Source: Janthinobacterium sp. 61 (lineage in GTDB: Bacteria; Pseudomonadota; Gammaproteobacteria; Burkholderiales; Burkholderiaceae_D). From it: a DNA stretch of 64,000 nt. Shown here one piece after another: positions 1-9,974 of this stretch. The position numbers were made by a program, and so were the translations under genes. Location: contig NZ_PJMQ01000001.1 of assembly GCF_002846335.1 (NCBI RefSeq), positions 4,588,001 through 4,652,000 on the forward strand, written 5' to 3'. The notes beneath the pieces are model-generated. The model was not told the origin of the DNA. It ran no database searches and saw nothing but the letters and a program-made list of their open reading frames with translations. Within the stretch, counting starts at the first letter, position 1. Each line of letters begins with the position of its first letter.

Positions 1-333
1 TACCTGATGCCGCAGCCGGAAGATGCGCCGAACGATGCGCTGGACCTGGGCGTGGGCCGGCTTGAATCGCATTACATGGCCAATCTTGGTTTCTTCGAGG
101 AGGACCAGCTGATTCGCAACATGGGGCGCATCGCGCATTTGCCGGCCGTCATCGTTCAGGGACGCTACGACGCCATCTGCCCGCCCCTGTCAGCCTACCG
201 CCTGCAGCAGGCATGGCCTGGCGCCCAGCTGGAGATGATACCGGACGCGGGCCATGGCGCGCTGGAGCACGGCATCGCTTCGGCGCTGGTGCGCGCCACC
301 GAACGCTTCGTCCCGGGGCGCGGCTTCGCATGA
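1..333 (+). CDS. pip: Proline iminopeptidase, C-terminal fragment (cut by window edge)
   Basis: The reading frame is open from the first base, so the gene starts outside the window. The visible 110 residues match the end of alpha/beta-hydrolase prolyl aminopeptidases, which release N-terminal proline from peptides in the cytoplasm. The catalytic Asp lies in GRYDAICPP and the catalytic His in DAGHG, spaced as in the family. The nucleophile Ser and the cap domain are not visible, so the call rests on the C-terminal part only. A hairpin follows the stop codon. Confidence 0.8.
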   Translation, partial: YLMPQPEDAPNDALDLGVGRLESHYMANLGFFEEDQLIRNMGRIAHLPAVIVQGRYDAICPPLSAYRLQQAWPGAQLEMIPDAGHGALEHGIASALVRATERFVPGRGFA

Positions 334-344
334 CATTTAAACAT

Positions 345-370
345 GCCGGTTGGCAAAGCTGCCAGCCGGC
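345..370. other. Hairpin in the pip/DUF2721 intergenic gap
   Basis: A 10-bp stem (GCCGGTTGGC with GCCAGCCGGC, one G-T pair) closes a 6-base loop 11 bases after the pip stop. No T-run follows, so it is not a standard intrinsic terminator. It could stabilise the pip 3' end or act in factor-dependent termination. Confidence 0.4.
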
Positions 371-445
371 GTGCGCCACCTGCTACACTACGGCCTGTGC
401 TGGCGCCAGGGTCGGGCGCCGGTGTGAACCCACGACTTTTTATCC

Positions 446-886
446 ATGAACATACAGATCGGCGACATCGGCCATATCATCCAGCTGGCGATTGCGCCGG
501 TTTTCCTGCTGACCGGTATCGGCACCATGCTGGTGGTGCTGACCAACCGCCTGGGCCGCATCATCGACCGCACGCGCGTGCTGGAAGACCGGCTCGACAT
601 TGGTTACAACGATTTCTATATGGATGAGCTAGATACCTTGTATCAGCGTACCCATCTGATCAATTACTCGATTTCGCTCAGCACGGCGTGCGGTTTTTTC
701 GTCTGCGTCATCATCGCCATGCTGTTTTTGGGCGACATTTTGAACCTGACCCTGGACAAATACATCGCGGCCTTCTTTGTGCTGGCCGTGATTTGCCTGA
801 TCGGCTGTTTTATCTATTTACTGCGCGAAATTTACCTGGCCGCCAGGGCCCAGCGCATCCGGCGCCATATCCGTCCGCCCCGTTAA
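446..886 (+). CDS. DUF2721 family inner-membrane protein
   Basis: This 146-residue protein has three hydrophobic segments at about 10-32, 72-98 and 106-128. Between the first two lies a charged cytoplasmic loop containing NRLGRIIDRTRVLEDRL. This Asn-Arg-hydrophobic-Arg pattern and the topology are typical of DUF2721 proteins, whose function is unknown. Length is normal for the family. No clear Shine-Dalgarno precedes the ATG. Its neighbours are unrelated, so context gives no functional hint. Confidence 0.7.
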   Translation: MNIQIGDIGHIIQLAIAPVFLLTGIGTMLVVLTNRLGRIIDRTRVLEDRLDIGYNDFYMDELDTLYQRTHLINYSISLSTACGFFVCVIIAMLFLGDILNLTLDKYIAAFFVLAVICLIGCFIYLLREIYLAARAQRIRRHIRPPR

Positions 887-930
887 GCGGCCGCGCCGGT
901 TTTACCCTACTATTGAAGAACGAGTCCAGC

Positions 931-1386
931 ATGCACGATTACAAACGTCCCCCCACCCTGCACCGCTACGGCCAGCGCAGCGAACTTGAGCTGGCACTGA
1001 GCCTGGGCCAGTTCCGCCTGATGCCAGCGGGCAATTGTTTGACCCTCAGCTTTTCGCAAGTATGGGACAAGCAACTGTTCGACCTGTTCGCCCCGGCCGA
1101 TGCCTGTTTGATCATCCACAATACGGAAGAATTCGGCGAACGCCTGCACCGCGCCGTGCAGCGTACTTTGCCCAGCTGGGCCGGCATCGACGGCCTCGTC
1201 GAGTATGGCCAGCGCGCAGCCCTGGGCGCCGCCTTCACCAAGACGCGCGCCGAAGCGCCCGAGCAGGAATGGCTGTTCGCCTGGCGCTCGATGCAGCCGC
1301 AGGCCAGCCTGAATCCCGTCACGGTGAAACTGGGCAGCCTGGAAAATTTTGCGGAAATCCGCGACCGCGATACCTATTTAGCCTGA
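931..1386 (+). CDS. Conserved hypothetical protein, 151 aa
   Basis: I do not recognise this family. The protein is soluble, with no signal peptide or membrane segment. The N-terminal part has a Leu-rich stretch (SELELALSLGQFRL), and the middle is rich in charged residues around a central Trp (PSWAGIDGL). The start is placed at the ATG at 931, because an upstream extension would run through the 3' end of the DUF2721 gene and reads as frame-shifted sequence. Its stop lies one base from the stop of the convergent gene that ends at 1388. Confidence 0.55.
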   Translation: MHDYKRPPTLHRYGQRSELELALSLGQFRLMPAGNCLTLSFSQVWDKQLFDLFAPADACLIIHNTEEFGERLHRAVQRTLPSWAGIDGLVEYGQRAALGAAFTKTRAEAPEQEWLFAWRSMQPQASLNPVTVKLGSLENFAEIRDRDTYLA

Positions 1387-1387
1387 T

Positions 1388-1981
1388 TTATCCGGATTTA
1401 TCGGCGTACTGGCTGTCGATGCGGGTGAGCACGGCCGCCATCATGCGCTCGATATCGCCGCGTATCATGGTCGTGCCCAGCATGCCGGGCACATAGAAGC
1501 CCGGCATCAGCCTGCTGGAAAAGACGATGCGCGTGCCGCCCGTCTCGGGGATGGGATACAAATTCCAGCGCGATTCGTAATGCCGCATGTCGCCCGAAAT
1601 GAGGGCGATATCGATGGCCGTGAACGGCGTTTCCGTGGCCCGCACCACCAGGTGGATGGCGTGGTTCATGAACAGAAAGCGCGCCATGCCCTGCTGCTCG
1701 ATGATGACTTCATTGCCGTTGCGCGACAGAACGCGGCAGGAACTGAGGTCGGGCACGAATTCATTCATGCGCTCGTAGGTGGTCAGGGTCTTCCAGACGG
1801 ACGCCAGCGGCGCCTGCACGCTGCCGCTGGCATCGACTTCATACATGCGCTGCCCGTCGACCTCGATGCGCTTGACGTCGACCTTCAGCTTGTCCAGACG
1901 TGGCGCCTGCATCTGCGCTTGTGCTGCAGCCGGGATGGCAACGGTACACAGCATCAGCAGGCAGAGGAAGAGTCGTGTCAT
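1388..1981 (-). CDS. Secreted START/SRPBCC-fold (cyclase/dehydrase-like) protein
   Basis: The 197-residue product begins with a clear signal peptide (MTRLFLCLLMLCTVAIPAAA, cleaved near AQAQ). A START-like domain follows, recognisable from SVWKTLTTYERMNEFVPDL and a C-terminal helix around MIRGDIERMMAAVL. SRPBCC proteins bind hydrophobic ligands in a deep pocket. The secreted bacterial branch has no assigned ligand. The ATG at 1981 is preferred over one 12 codons upstream because the signal peptide begins there. It is divergent from fadH. Confidence 0.65.
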   Translation of the reverse strand: MTRLFLCLLMLCTVAIPAAAQAQMQAPRLDKLKVDVKRIEVDGQRMYEVDASGSVQAPLASVWKTLTTYERMNEFVPDLSSCRVLSRNGNEVIIEQQGMARFLFMNHAIHLVVRATETPFTAIDIALISGDMRHYESRWNLYPIPETGGTRIVFSSRLMPGFYVPGMLGTTMIRGDIERMMAAVLTRIDSQYADKSG

Positions 1982-1990
1982 GCTACCTAG

Positions 1991-4186
<2,196 letters not shown>

Positions 4187-4196
4187 ATTGAGGGCT

Positions 4197-4223
4197 GGGG
4201 TCAGACCCGGCGGGTCTGACCCC
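4197..4223. repeat. GGGTCTGACCC-family palindrome, copy 1
   Basis: A perfect 27-base palindrome with 13-base arms (GGGGTCAGACCCG and its complement) sits between the convergent ends of fadH and the antiporter gene. Related copies occur at 7453, 26720 and 53578. Here it probably also acts as a bidirectional transcription barrier. Confidence 0.85.
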
Positions 4224-4246
4224 GGATGTCGCTGCACGTGCCGTTA

Positions 4247-5956
4247 TTAATGGCCATGCCCCTTTTTCACCGCCTCAAAACTCTGCAGCACGTGCTCGGC
4301 CATGCCATTCGCCAGTTCTTGCTCGCCAATGAAGACTTTGCCCGCGTTTTCTGCGCGCAGCAATTCCGCCTCTTCCTCGCTGTGCGTGCGCACCACCGTC
4401 ATGATGGAGGGGTTCAGCGCACGCGCCGTCTCTATCATGGCGCGCACGTGGAAGGTGTCCGGCGTGGCGATGACGAGCATGGTGGCGTGCGTGATGTGCG
4501 CCTGGATCAGCACGGCCGGTTCGCCCGCATTGCCGGCCACGGCCGGAATGCCCTGCTTGCGCAACTGGTCGACGATTTCCCGGTTTTCCTCGGCCACGAC
4601 GAAGTGGATACCCCGCTCCATGAGGGCGGCGGCGATGCGCCGGCCTACGCGGCCGTAGCCGACCAGGACGATCTGGCCCGACAGCTTTTCGTGCGGCACC
4701 GTCATCGGCAGCTCAGCCAGCGGGTCGGTCGTGCGTTCGAACTTGCGCGCGAAATCGCTGTTGCCGATCACGCGCAGCAGCGGCTTGGCCATGCTGAACA
4801 CGAGCGGGTTGAGGGCGATGGAGAGGATGGCACCGGCCAGTATCAGGCTTTGTCCTTCCTGCGGCATCAGGCCCAAGGAGAGGCCCAGGGCGGCCAGAAT
4901 GAACGAGAATTCGCCGATCTGCGCCAGGCTGGCCGAGACGATGATGGCTGTTTTCGGCGGATAGCGCAGGGCCATCACCAGCAAAAACGCGGCGATCGAC
5001 TTGCCGAAGATAATGATGGCGCACACGGCCAGCACTTGCAGCGGCTTCTCGATGAGAATATTCGGCTCGAACAGCATGCCGACGGAAACGAAGAACAGCA
5101 CGGCGAAGGCGTCGCGCAGCGGCAAGGATTCTTCCGCAGCGCGGTGGCTGAGTTCTGATTCGCGCAGCACCATGCCGGCGAAGAAGGCGCCCAGCGCGAA
5201 CGACACGCCAAACAGCTTGGTCGAAGCGTAGGCGATGCCCACGGCGGCGGCGATCACGCACAGGGTAAACAGTTCACGCGAACCGGTGCGCGCCACTTGC
5301 CATAAAATCCATGGGAACAGCTTGCGGCCGACGACCAGCATGAAGACGATGAAACCGGCCACTTGCCCCAGGGTCACGGCCAGGGTTTGCCACAGGCTGA
5401 CGGCCTCGGCATCCGGCGCGACTTTGCCACCCAGCACACCGGCGAACGCCGGCAGCAGCACCAGCACCAGGACAGTGACGAGGTCTTCCACCACCAGCCA
5501 GCCGACGGCGATGCGGCCATTGAGCGAGTCGAGGATGCCCCGTTCTTCCAGCGCGCGCAGCAGCACCACGGTACTGGCCACGGACAGCGCCAGGCCAAAG
5601 ATCAGTCCGCCACCGAGAGTCCAGCCCCACCAGTGGGCCAGGCCCATGCCCATCGCCGTGGCGACGCCGATCTGCAGTACGGCGCCGGGCAGCGCAATCT
5701 TGCGCACGTCCCACAAATCTTCGATGGAAAAGTGCAGGCCGACGCCAAACATCATCAGCATCACCCCGATCTCCGCCAATTGCCCCGCTATTTCCGCATC
5801 TGCCACAAAACCGGGCGTGGCCGGTCCGATGATGATGCCGGCGGCCAGATAGCCGACCAATGCCGGCAGTTTCAGGCGGGCGGCGATGAAGCCGAAGATG
5901 AGGCCGAACCCGAGGGCGGCGGCGATGGTGGTGATCAGACTGATGTCATGGGGCAT
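4247..5956 (-). CDS. ybaL: YbaL/Kef-type monovalent cation:proton antiporter
   Basis: The 569-residue protein has an N-terminal CPA2 exchanger domain of about 12 membrane helices (residues 1-385). Conserved signatures include LPALVGYLAAGIIIGP near the start and FGVSFALGAFFAGMVL in the middle. A cytosolic RCK/TrkA-N domain follows at about 410-530 (QIVLVGYGRVGRRIAAAL), which binds nucleotides and gates transport. Length and layout fit YbaL (558 aa in E. coli) better than KefB or KefC. The likely role is K+ or Na+ for H+ exchange under pH or electrophile stress. No KefF/KefG-type partner lies nearby. Confidence 0.85.
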   Translation of the reverse strand: MPHDISLITTIAAALGFGLIFGFIAARLKLPALVGYLAAGIIIGPATPGFVADAEIAGQLAEIGVMLMMFGVGLHFSIEDLWDVRKIALPGAVLQIGVATAMGMGLAHWWGWTLGGGLIFGLALSVASTVVLLRALEERGILDSLNGRIAVGWLVVEDLVTVLVLVLLPAFAGVLGGKVAPDAEAVSLWQTLAVTLGQVAGFIVFMLVVGRKLFPWILWQVARTGSRELFTLCVIAAAVGIAYASTKLFGVSFALGAFFAGMVLRESELSHRAAEESLPLRDAFAVLFFVSVGMLFEPNILIEKPLQVLAVCAIIIFGKSIAAFLLVMALRYPPKTAIIVSASLAQIGEFSFILAALGLSLGLMPQEGQSLILAGAILSIALNPLVFSMAKPLLRVIGNSDFARKFERTTDPLAELPMTVPHEKLSGQIVLVGYGRVGRRIAAALMERGIHFVVAEENREIVDQLRKQGIPAVAGNAGEPAVLIQAHITHATMLVIATPDTFHVRAMIETARALNPSIMTVVRTHSEEEAELLRAENAGKVFIGEQELANGMAEHVLQSFEAVKKGHGH

Positions 5957-6033
5957 GCGTGGTGGGTTCCTTATGGTGACGTGCGGATGGGAAAAGAGGG
6001 GATTCAGCGATTGAGTATAAACGCAACAAAGCT

Positions 6034-6063
6034 GCGGCTGGAATTTTCCTGCCGCTTTTTTTT
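6034..6063 (+). terminator. Possible intrinsic terminator between antiporter and KAS III genes
   Basis: GCGGCTGG pairs with CCTGCCGC (one mismatch) around an AATTTT loop and is followed by eight T residues. No rightward gene lies just upstream. On the minus strand the same hairpin follows the KAS III gene, with only a weak T-rich tail, so it may act mainly as a leaky barrier downstream of that gene. Confidence 0.35.
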
Positions 6064-6167
6064 ACAGAAAATTTACGCTATATCTTCGTCCAGGTGCCTA
6101 CGAACGCATGCCATCCACTGCGATCTGCGCCTAATTGAGGCAATCAGGCGCATCTCGCGGCTAGCGC

Positions 6168-7289
6168 TTACACCTTGCGTACGACCACGCAGCCGATGGA
6201 ATAGCCGGCGCCGAACGAACAGATGACGCCCAGGCCGCCTGCCGCCATGTCATCTTGATATTTATGGAAGGCAATGATCGAACCGGCCGACGAGGTGTTG
6301 GCGTAGGTGTCGAGGATCACGGGCGCTTCGTTGGCCTCGGCGTCGCGGCCGAGGATCAGGCGCGCGATCAGCAGATTCATGTTCAGGTTGGCCTGGTGCA
6401 GCCAGTAGCGGCTCACTTGCGCCACTTCCACGCCGGCCTTGGCCAGGGTCGCCTTGATCATCTCGGCGGCCATCGGACACACTTCCTTGAAGACCTTGCG
6501 GCCTTGCTGGCGGAACAATTTGTCGGCCTTGCCCACGCCGGATTCGTCAAAACGGTTGAGGAAGCCGAAATTGTTGCGGATGGCATTCGAGAAGCGCGTT
6601 TTGAGTTCCGTGCCGATGATCTCGAACTGGTGCTGCGACACGGCCGTGTCCTTGGCTTCGACGATGATGGCGGTGCAGGCGTCGCCGAAAATGAAGTGGC
6701 TGTCGCGGTCGCGCCAGTTCAGGTGGCCGCTGGTGATTTCGGGATTCAAGACCAGCACGGCGCGCGCCTGGCGGCTTTGCACGGCGGCCACGGCTTGCTG
6801 GATGCCGAAGGTGGCGGACGAACACGCCACGTTCATGTCAAAACCATAACCATCGATGCCGAGCGCATCCTGCACTTCCACGGCCATGGCCGGGTAGGCG
6901 CGCTGCATGTTGCTGCACGCCACCAGCACCATGTCGATATCGGCCGGCGTGCGGCCGGCGCGCGCCAGGGCGTCACGCGCGGCAGCGACGGCCATCTCGG
7001 CCTGCAAGGACAGTTCGTCATCGCCCCGTTCCGCAATGCGCGAGACCATGCGCGTCGGATCGAGGATGCCTTCTTTTTCCATCACGAAGCGCGACTTGAT
7101 GCCGGACGCCTTTTCGATGAAGGCCACGCTCGACAGGTCCAGCGCCGTCACCTCGCCTGCGGCGATCGCGTCGGCGTGATCGGCATTGAATTTTTCTGCG
7201 TAGGCATTGAAGCAGGTGACCAGCTCTTCGTTGGAGATCGAAAATGGCGGCGTATACAGTCCGGTACCGCTGATGACGACTTGTTTCAT
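6168..7289 (-). CDS. Beta-ketoacyl-ACP synthase III family protein (long form)
   Basis: This 373-residue thiolase-fold enzyme keeps the full FabH triad: Cys156 in NVACSSAT, His298 in WLHQANLN and Asn331 in YANTSSAG. It is about 55 residues longer than housekeeping FabH (about 317), with extra sequence in the N-terminal 80 residues. KAS III enzymes condense an acyl-CoA with malonyl-ACP. Long-form relatives in gammaproteobacteria accept medium-chain acyl-CoA and divert beta-oxidation products into synthesis. That substrate is an inference here. It is not in a fab cluster, which also argues against the housekeeping copy. Confidence 0.8.
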   Translation of the reverse strand: MKQVVISGTGLYTPPFSISNEELVTCFNAYAEKFNADHADAIAAGEVTALDLSSVAFIEKASGIKSRFVMEKEGILDPTRMVSRIAERGDDELSLQAEMAVAAARDALARAGRTPADIDMVLVACSNMQRAYPAMAVEVQDALGIDGYGFDMNVACSSATFGIQQAVAAVQSRQARAVLVLNPEITSGHLNWRDRDSHFIFGDACTAIIVEAKDTAVSQHQFEIIGTELKTRFSNAIRNNFGFLNRFDESGVGKADKLFRQQGRKVFKEVCPMAAEMIKATLAKAGVEVAQVSRYWLHQANLNMNLLIARLILGRDAEANEAPVILDTYANTSSAGSIIAFHKYQDDMAAGGLGVICSFGAGYSIGCVVVRKV

Positions 7290-7452
7290 GGTTAAACTTT
7301 CAAATTTGGCAATCGACGCGCTGCCGATAAGTGAAGCAAATTTTACACAAACAGACTCGACCGTAGAGAGTTTCGTGTTGCGGGGTAGGGGAAAGTGTGG
7401 CGGAAGATTGATTTTTGTCGCGTGGACGGTGGCAGGGGGTATTGCGTGTGAT

Positions 7453-7480
7453 GGGGGGCAGACCCGGCGGGTCTGACCCC
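7453..7480. repeat. GGGTCTGACCC-family palindrome, copy 2
   Basis: A near-perfect copy of the palindrome at 4197, with an altered left arm (GGGGGGCAGACCC) and an intact right arm (GGGTCTGACCCC). It lies seven bases downstream of the stop codon of the leftward ctpA gene, where it could trim or terminate that transcript. Confidence 0.8.
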
Positions 7481-7487
7481 AAACTGC

Positions 7488-8930
7488 CTACTTTTTCTGT
7501 TCTTTCTTGACGTCAGCCTGCACCACCACCGGTTCGGCCTTGGCCAGCTGGACAGGCAAGCCTTTCAGGTGATTCAGCGCCTGGTGCAGCTGGAAATCGT
7601 CCTTGCTGCCAAATTCCAGCGGCTTGCGGGTTTTTTCCAGGGCGATGATGCGCAATTGCTCTTCCATCTCGTCGTTGACGGGCGCGGCCTTGGTACTTTC
7701 CTGGTCGCGGTCGTTGCTCAGGTGCTTGGTCAGGTCCGCTTCGCGGATGCGCAAGCCGTTCAAGCCGTCGCCATCCGCATTTTCATCGACCAGCAGGTCG
7801 GGTACGATGCCCTTGGCCTGGATCGAGCGGCCATTCGGCGTGTAGTAGCGGGCCGTCGTCAGCTTGACGGCCGTGTCGGCGGTCAACTGGCGTATGGTTT
7901 GCACGGAACCCTTGCCGAAGGTTTGCGTGCCGATGATGGTGGCGCGCTTGTAATCCTGCAGGGCGCCGGCGACGATTTCCGACGCCGAGGCCGAGCCTGT
8001 GTTGACCAGCACCACCAGCGGCACCTTCTTGATAGCAGCCGGCAATTTCGCCAGCGCATCGCCTTCCGAGCGGAAGGAATAGTATTCGGCGCGGCCGTAG
8101 AACACCTGTTTCGAATCCGGTAACTGGCCGTTGGTCGAGACAATGGCCGAGTCCTTCGGCAGGAAGGCGGCCGAGACGCCGATGGCGCCTTGCAGCACGC
8201 CGCCGGGATCGTTGCGCAGGTCGAGCACCATGCCCTTGAGGTTAGGGGCTTGCTGATACAGGGCCGTGATCTGCGCGGCCATGTCGTCGACGGTCGGTTC
8301 CTGGAACTGCGACACGCGCAGCCAGGCGTAGCCCGGCTCGACCATCTTCGCCTTCACGCTCTTTTGATGGATTTCCTCGCGCGTGATGGTGAAGGCCAGC
8401 GGCTGGGGTTCATCCTTGCGGGCAATGGTCAGCGACACCTTGGTGCCCGGTTCACCGCGCATGCGCTTGACGCTGTCGTCCAGGCTGACGCCTTTGACGG
8501 GCTGGCCATCGAGGCGGGTGATCAGGTCTCCGGCCTTGATGCCGGCACGGTAGGCGGGCGAATCCTCGATGGGCGAGACGATCTTGATGTAGCCGTCTTC
8601 ACTCATGCCAATTTCAATACCCAGGCCGACAAACTTGCCTTCGGAGCCTTCGCGCAGCTCGGCGTAGGCTTTCTTGTCCAGGTAGGCGGAATGGGGGTCG
8701 AGCGAGGCAACCATGCCGGAAATGGCATCCTCCAGCAGTTTTTTGTCTTCCACCGGCTCGACGTAATCGGACTTGATCAGGCCAAACACATCAGCCAGCT
8801 GGCGCAGCTCTTCCAGCGGCAGGGGCGGCTCGACGTTCTTTTGCGCCATGGCCGAAAATTGCAGCGACACGGCGACGCCGGCCACCACGCCCAGGCCGAT
8901 CAAGCCGGTATTTTTGAGTTTGCCCATCAT
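7488..8930 (-). CDS. ctpA: C-terminal processing peptidase, S41 family
   Basis: The 480-residue product has an N-terminal hydrophobic anchor or signal (residues 8-28). A PDZ domain occupies about 95-180 and contains the GLGIEIG carboxylate-binding loop. The S41 protease domain follows with Ser315 (TGSASASEI) and Lys340 (FGKGSVQ), the expected 25 residues apart. CtpA proteases degrade or trim periplasmic proteins from their C-termini and need a lipoprotein or TPR adaptor in some bacteria. The tail (420-480) is Lys/Glu-rich and low complexity. A divergent intergenic region of 324 bases lies upstream. Confidence 0.9.
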   Translation of the reverse strand: MMGKLKNTGLIGLGVVAGVAVSLQFSAMAQKNVEPPLPLEELRQLADVFGLIKSDYVEPVEDKKLLEDAISGMVASLDPHSAYLDKKAYAELREGSEGKFVGLGIEIGMSEDGYIKIVSPIEDSPAYRAGIKAGDLITRLDGQPVKGVSLDDSVKRMRGEPGTKVSLTIARKDEPQPLAFTITREEIHQKSVKAKMVEPGYAWLRVSQFQEPTVDDMAAQITALYQQAPNLKGMVLDLRNDPGGVLQGAIGVSAAFLPKDSAIVSTNGQLPDSKQVFYGRAEYYSFRSEGDALAKLPAAIKKVPLVVLVNTGSASASEIVAGALQDYKRATIIGTQTFGKGSVQTIRQLTADTAVKLTTARYYTPNGRSIQAKGIVPDLLVDENADGDGLNGLRIREADLTKHLSNDRDQESTKAAPVNDEMEEQLRIIALEKTRKPLEFGSKDDFQLHQALNHLKGLPVQLAKAEPVVVQADVKKEQKK

Positions 8931-9112
8931 TGCACCTTTGCAGCTAGCGTGTCTTGCACAAGCGCCAGTCCCCGTGGAGCGGCGCTTTGTTGAAAGTATA
9001 GACCTGAATCTCTGCCGGCGTGGGCCGGTCGTGGAAAAAGCGTACCTGGCCGCAGTCTACGCGCGAAAACGGGACTTTCAGCTTGCCATATGTTGCGGTT
9101 TTGTATGCGATG

Positions 9113-9241
9113 TATAGTTACTCTTGAGGGGAGTAAGCATTTGTAAGAGTCGAAAAAAAGCGTGTGCGGCGGCCCTATAGTGGATTCGCATTCTCGACCC
9201 GAAGTGGTTTTGCCTGCGTCTGCGGACGCAGGCTTTTTTTT
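9113..9241 (+). ncRNA. Candidate attenuator leader or small RNA upstream of the LTXXQ gene
   Basis: A possible -10 box (TATAGT, 9113-9118), with TTGCGG about 14 bases upstream as an imperfect -35, would start RNA near 9125. The transcript would end at the strong hairpin and T-run at 9212-9241. This gives an RNA of roughly 115 bases with no convincing reading frame of its own. The terminator stands 13 bases before the start codon of the downstream gene, so it must be read through or bypassed for expression. That is the layout of an attenuated leader. Boundaries are inferred from motifs only. Confidence 0.4.
9212..9241 (+). terminator. Strong intrinsic terminator just upstream of the LTXXQ gene
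   Basis: GCCTGCGTC pairs perfectly with GACGCAGGC around a four-base TGCG loop, followed by eight T residues. The ribosome binding site (CGGAG) and start codon of the next gene follow immediately. The nearest upstream gene, ctpA, runs the other way, so this is not a normal end-of-gene terminator. Confidence 0.8.
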
Positions 9242-9254
9242 ATCCGGAGCCCCC

Positions 9255-9833
9255 ATGACATCGCCGACCTTTTCCCGCACCTTGCGCCGCCTCAGCCTGG
9301 CCTTCCTGCTGGGCAGCACCGCCTTGGCCGCCTCGGCCGTGCCGATCGCCGAGATGCGCCTGGAAGACTTGCTGCCGATGGCCCCCGATTTCAGGACGGA
9401 ATTGAAACTCAATGCGAATCAAAGCACCTTGTGGCAGCAGGTGGAAGGAAAAACCCGTCAACTCCTGCGCGAACGCAAGGCGCGCCGCGAACGCGTGCAG
9501 GCGGCGGTGACGCAGGGCTTGCAGGCGCCCCGGCTGGAGTTGCGCGACATGCTCGCCGGCCTGGACAATGAAAGCGCGCTGAGCCTGGCCGAAGAAAAGC
9601 AGGTGCGCGAGTGGTGGCTCAGCGTCAACGATGCCCTGGACGAGCAGCAGCGCCAGATGGTGGCCCAGTTCATCGCCGGGCAGATGGCGCGCGTGATGGA
9701 CGCCGCCGTACCCCACAGTGAATCGCGCGGTGCGCCCGGTGGCGAACACGGCGGGCGCAAGGGGGGCAAGGGCGGCATGGGAGGCGTGAGCATGGGCAAT
9801 GGGGGCGCCGGCATGACGATACCCGCCAACTGA
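9255..9833 (+). CDS. LTXXQ/CpxP-like periplasmic protein
   Basis: The 192-residue product has a signal peptide (residues 1-28, RTLRRLSLAFLLGSTALAASA). A helical domain follows with one LTXXQ-like motif (LKLNANQSTLWQQ) and many Arg/Lys/Glu heptads. The C-terminus is a Gly-rich tail (about 155-192) of low complexity. Spy/CpxP proteins are periplasmic chaperones or sensors of envelope stress, but no CpxRA-type kinase pair is nearby. The ATG at 9255 has a good CGGAG site. A GTG at 9162 is in frame with no stop between, but it would put 31 residues ahead of the signal peptide and span the terminator. The weak motif leaves the family assignment moderate. Confidence 0.6.
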   Translation: MTSPTFSRTLRRLSLAFLLGSTALAASAVPIAEMRLEDLLPMAPDFRTELKLNANQSTLWQQVEGKTRQLLRERKARRERVQAAVTQGLQAPRLELRDMLAGLDNESALSLAEEKQVREWWLSVNDALDEQQRQMVAQFIAGQMARVMDAAVPHSESRGAPGGEHGGRKGGKGGMGGVSMGNGGAGMTIPAN

Positions 9834-9974
9834 GGGGCAATCCAGGGGTAGTCCAGGGGCAAAGGATGGCCAAATGGCATGGTCGCGTGCTACATTCCCG
9901 TAGCGCCTGGCGCGGCGGGCTATCCGCCCGCAGCTTATGCCCGGTCTTTTTGACATGCCCCATAAGGACAATCC

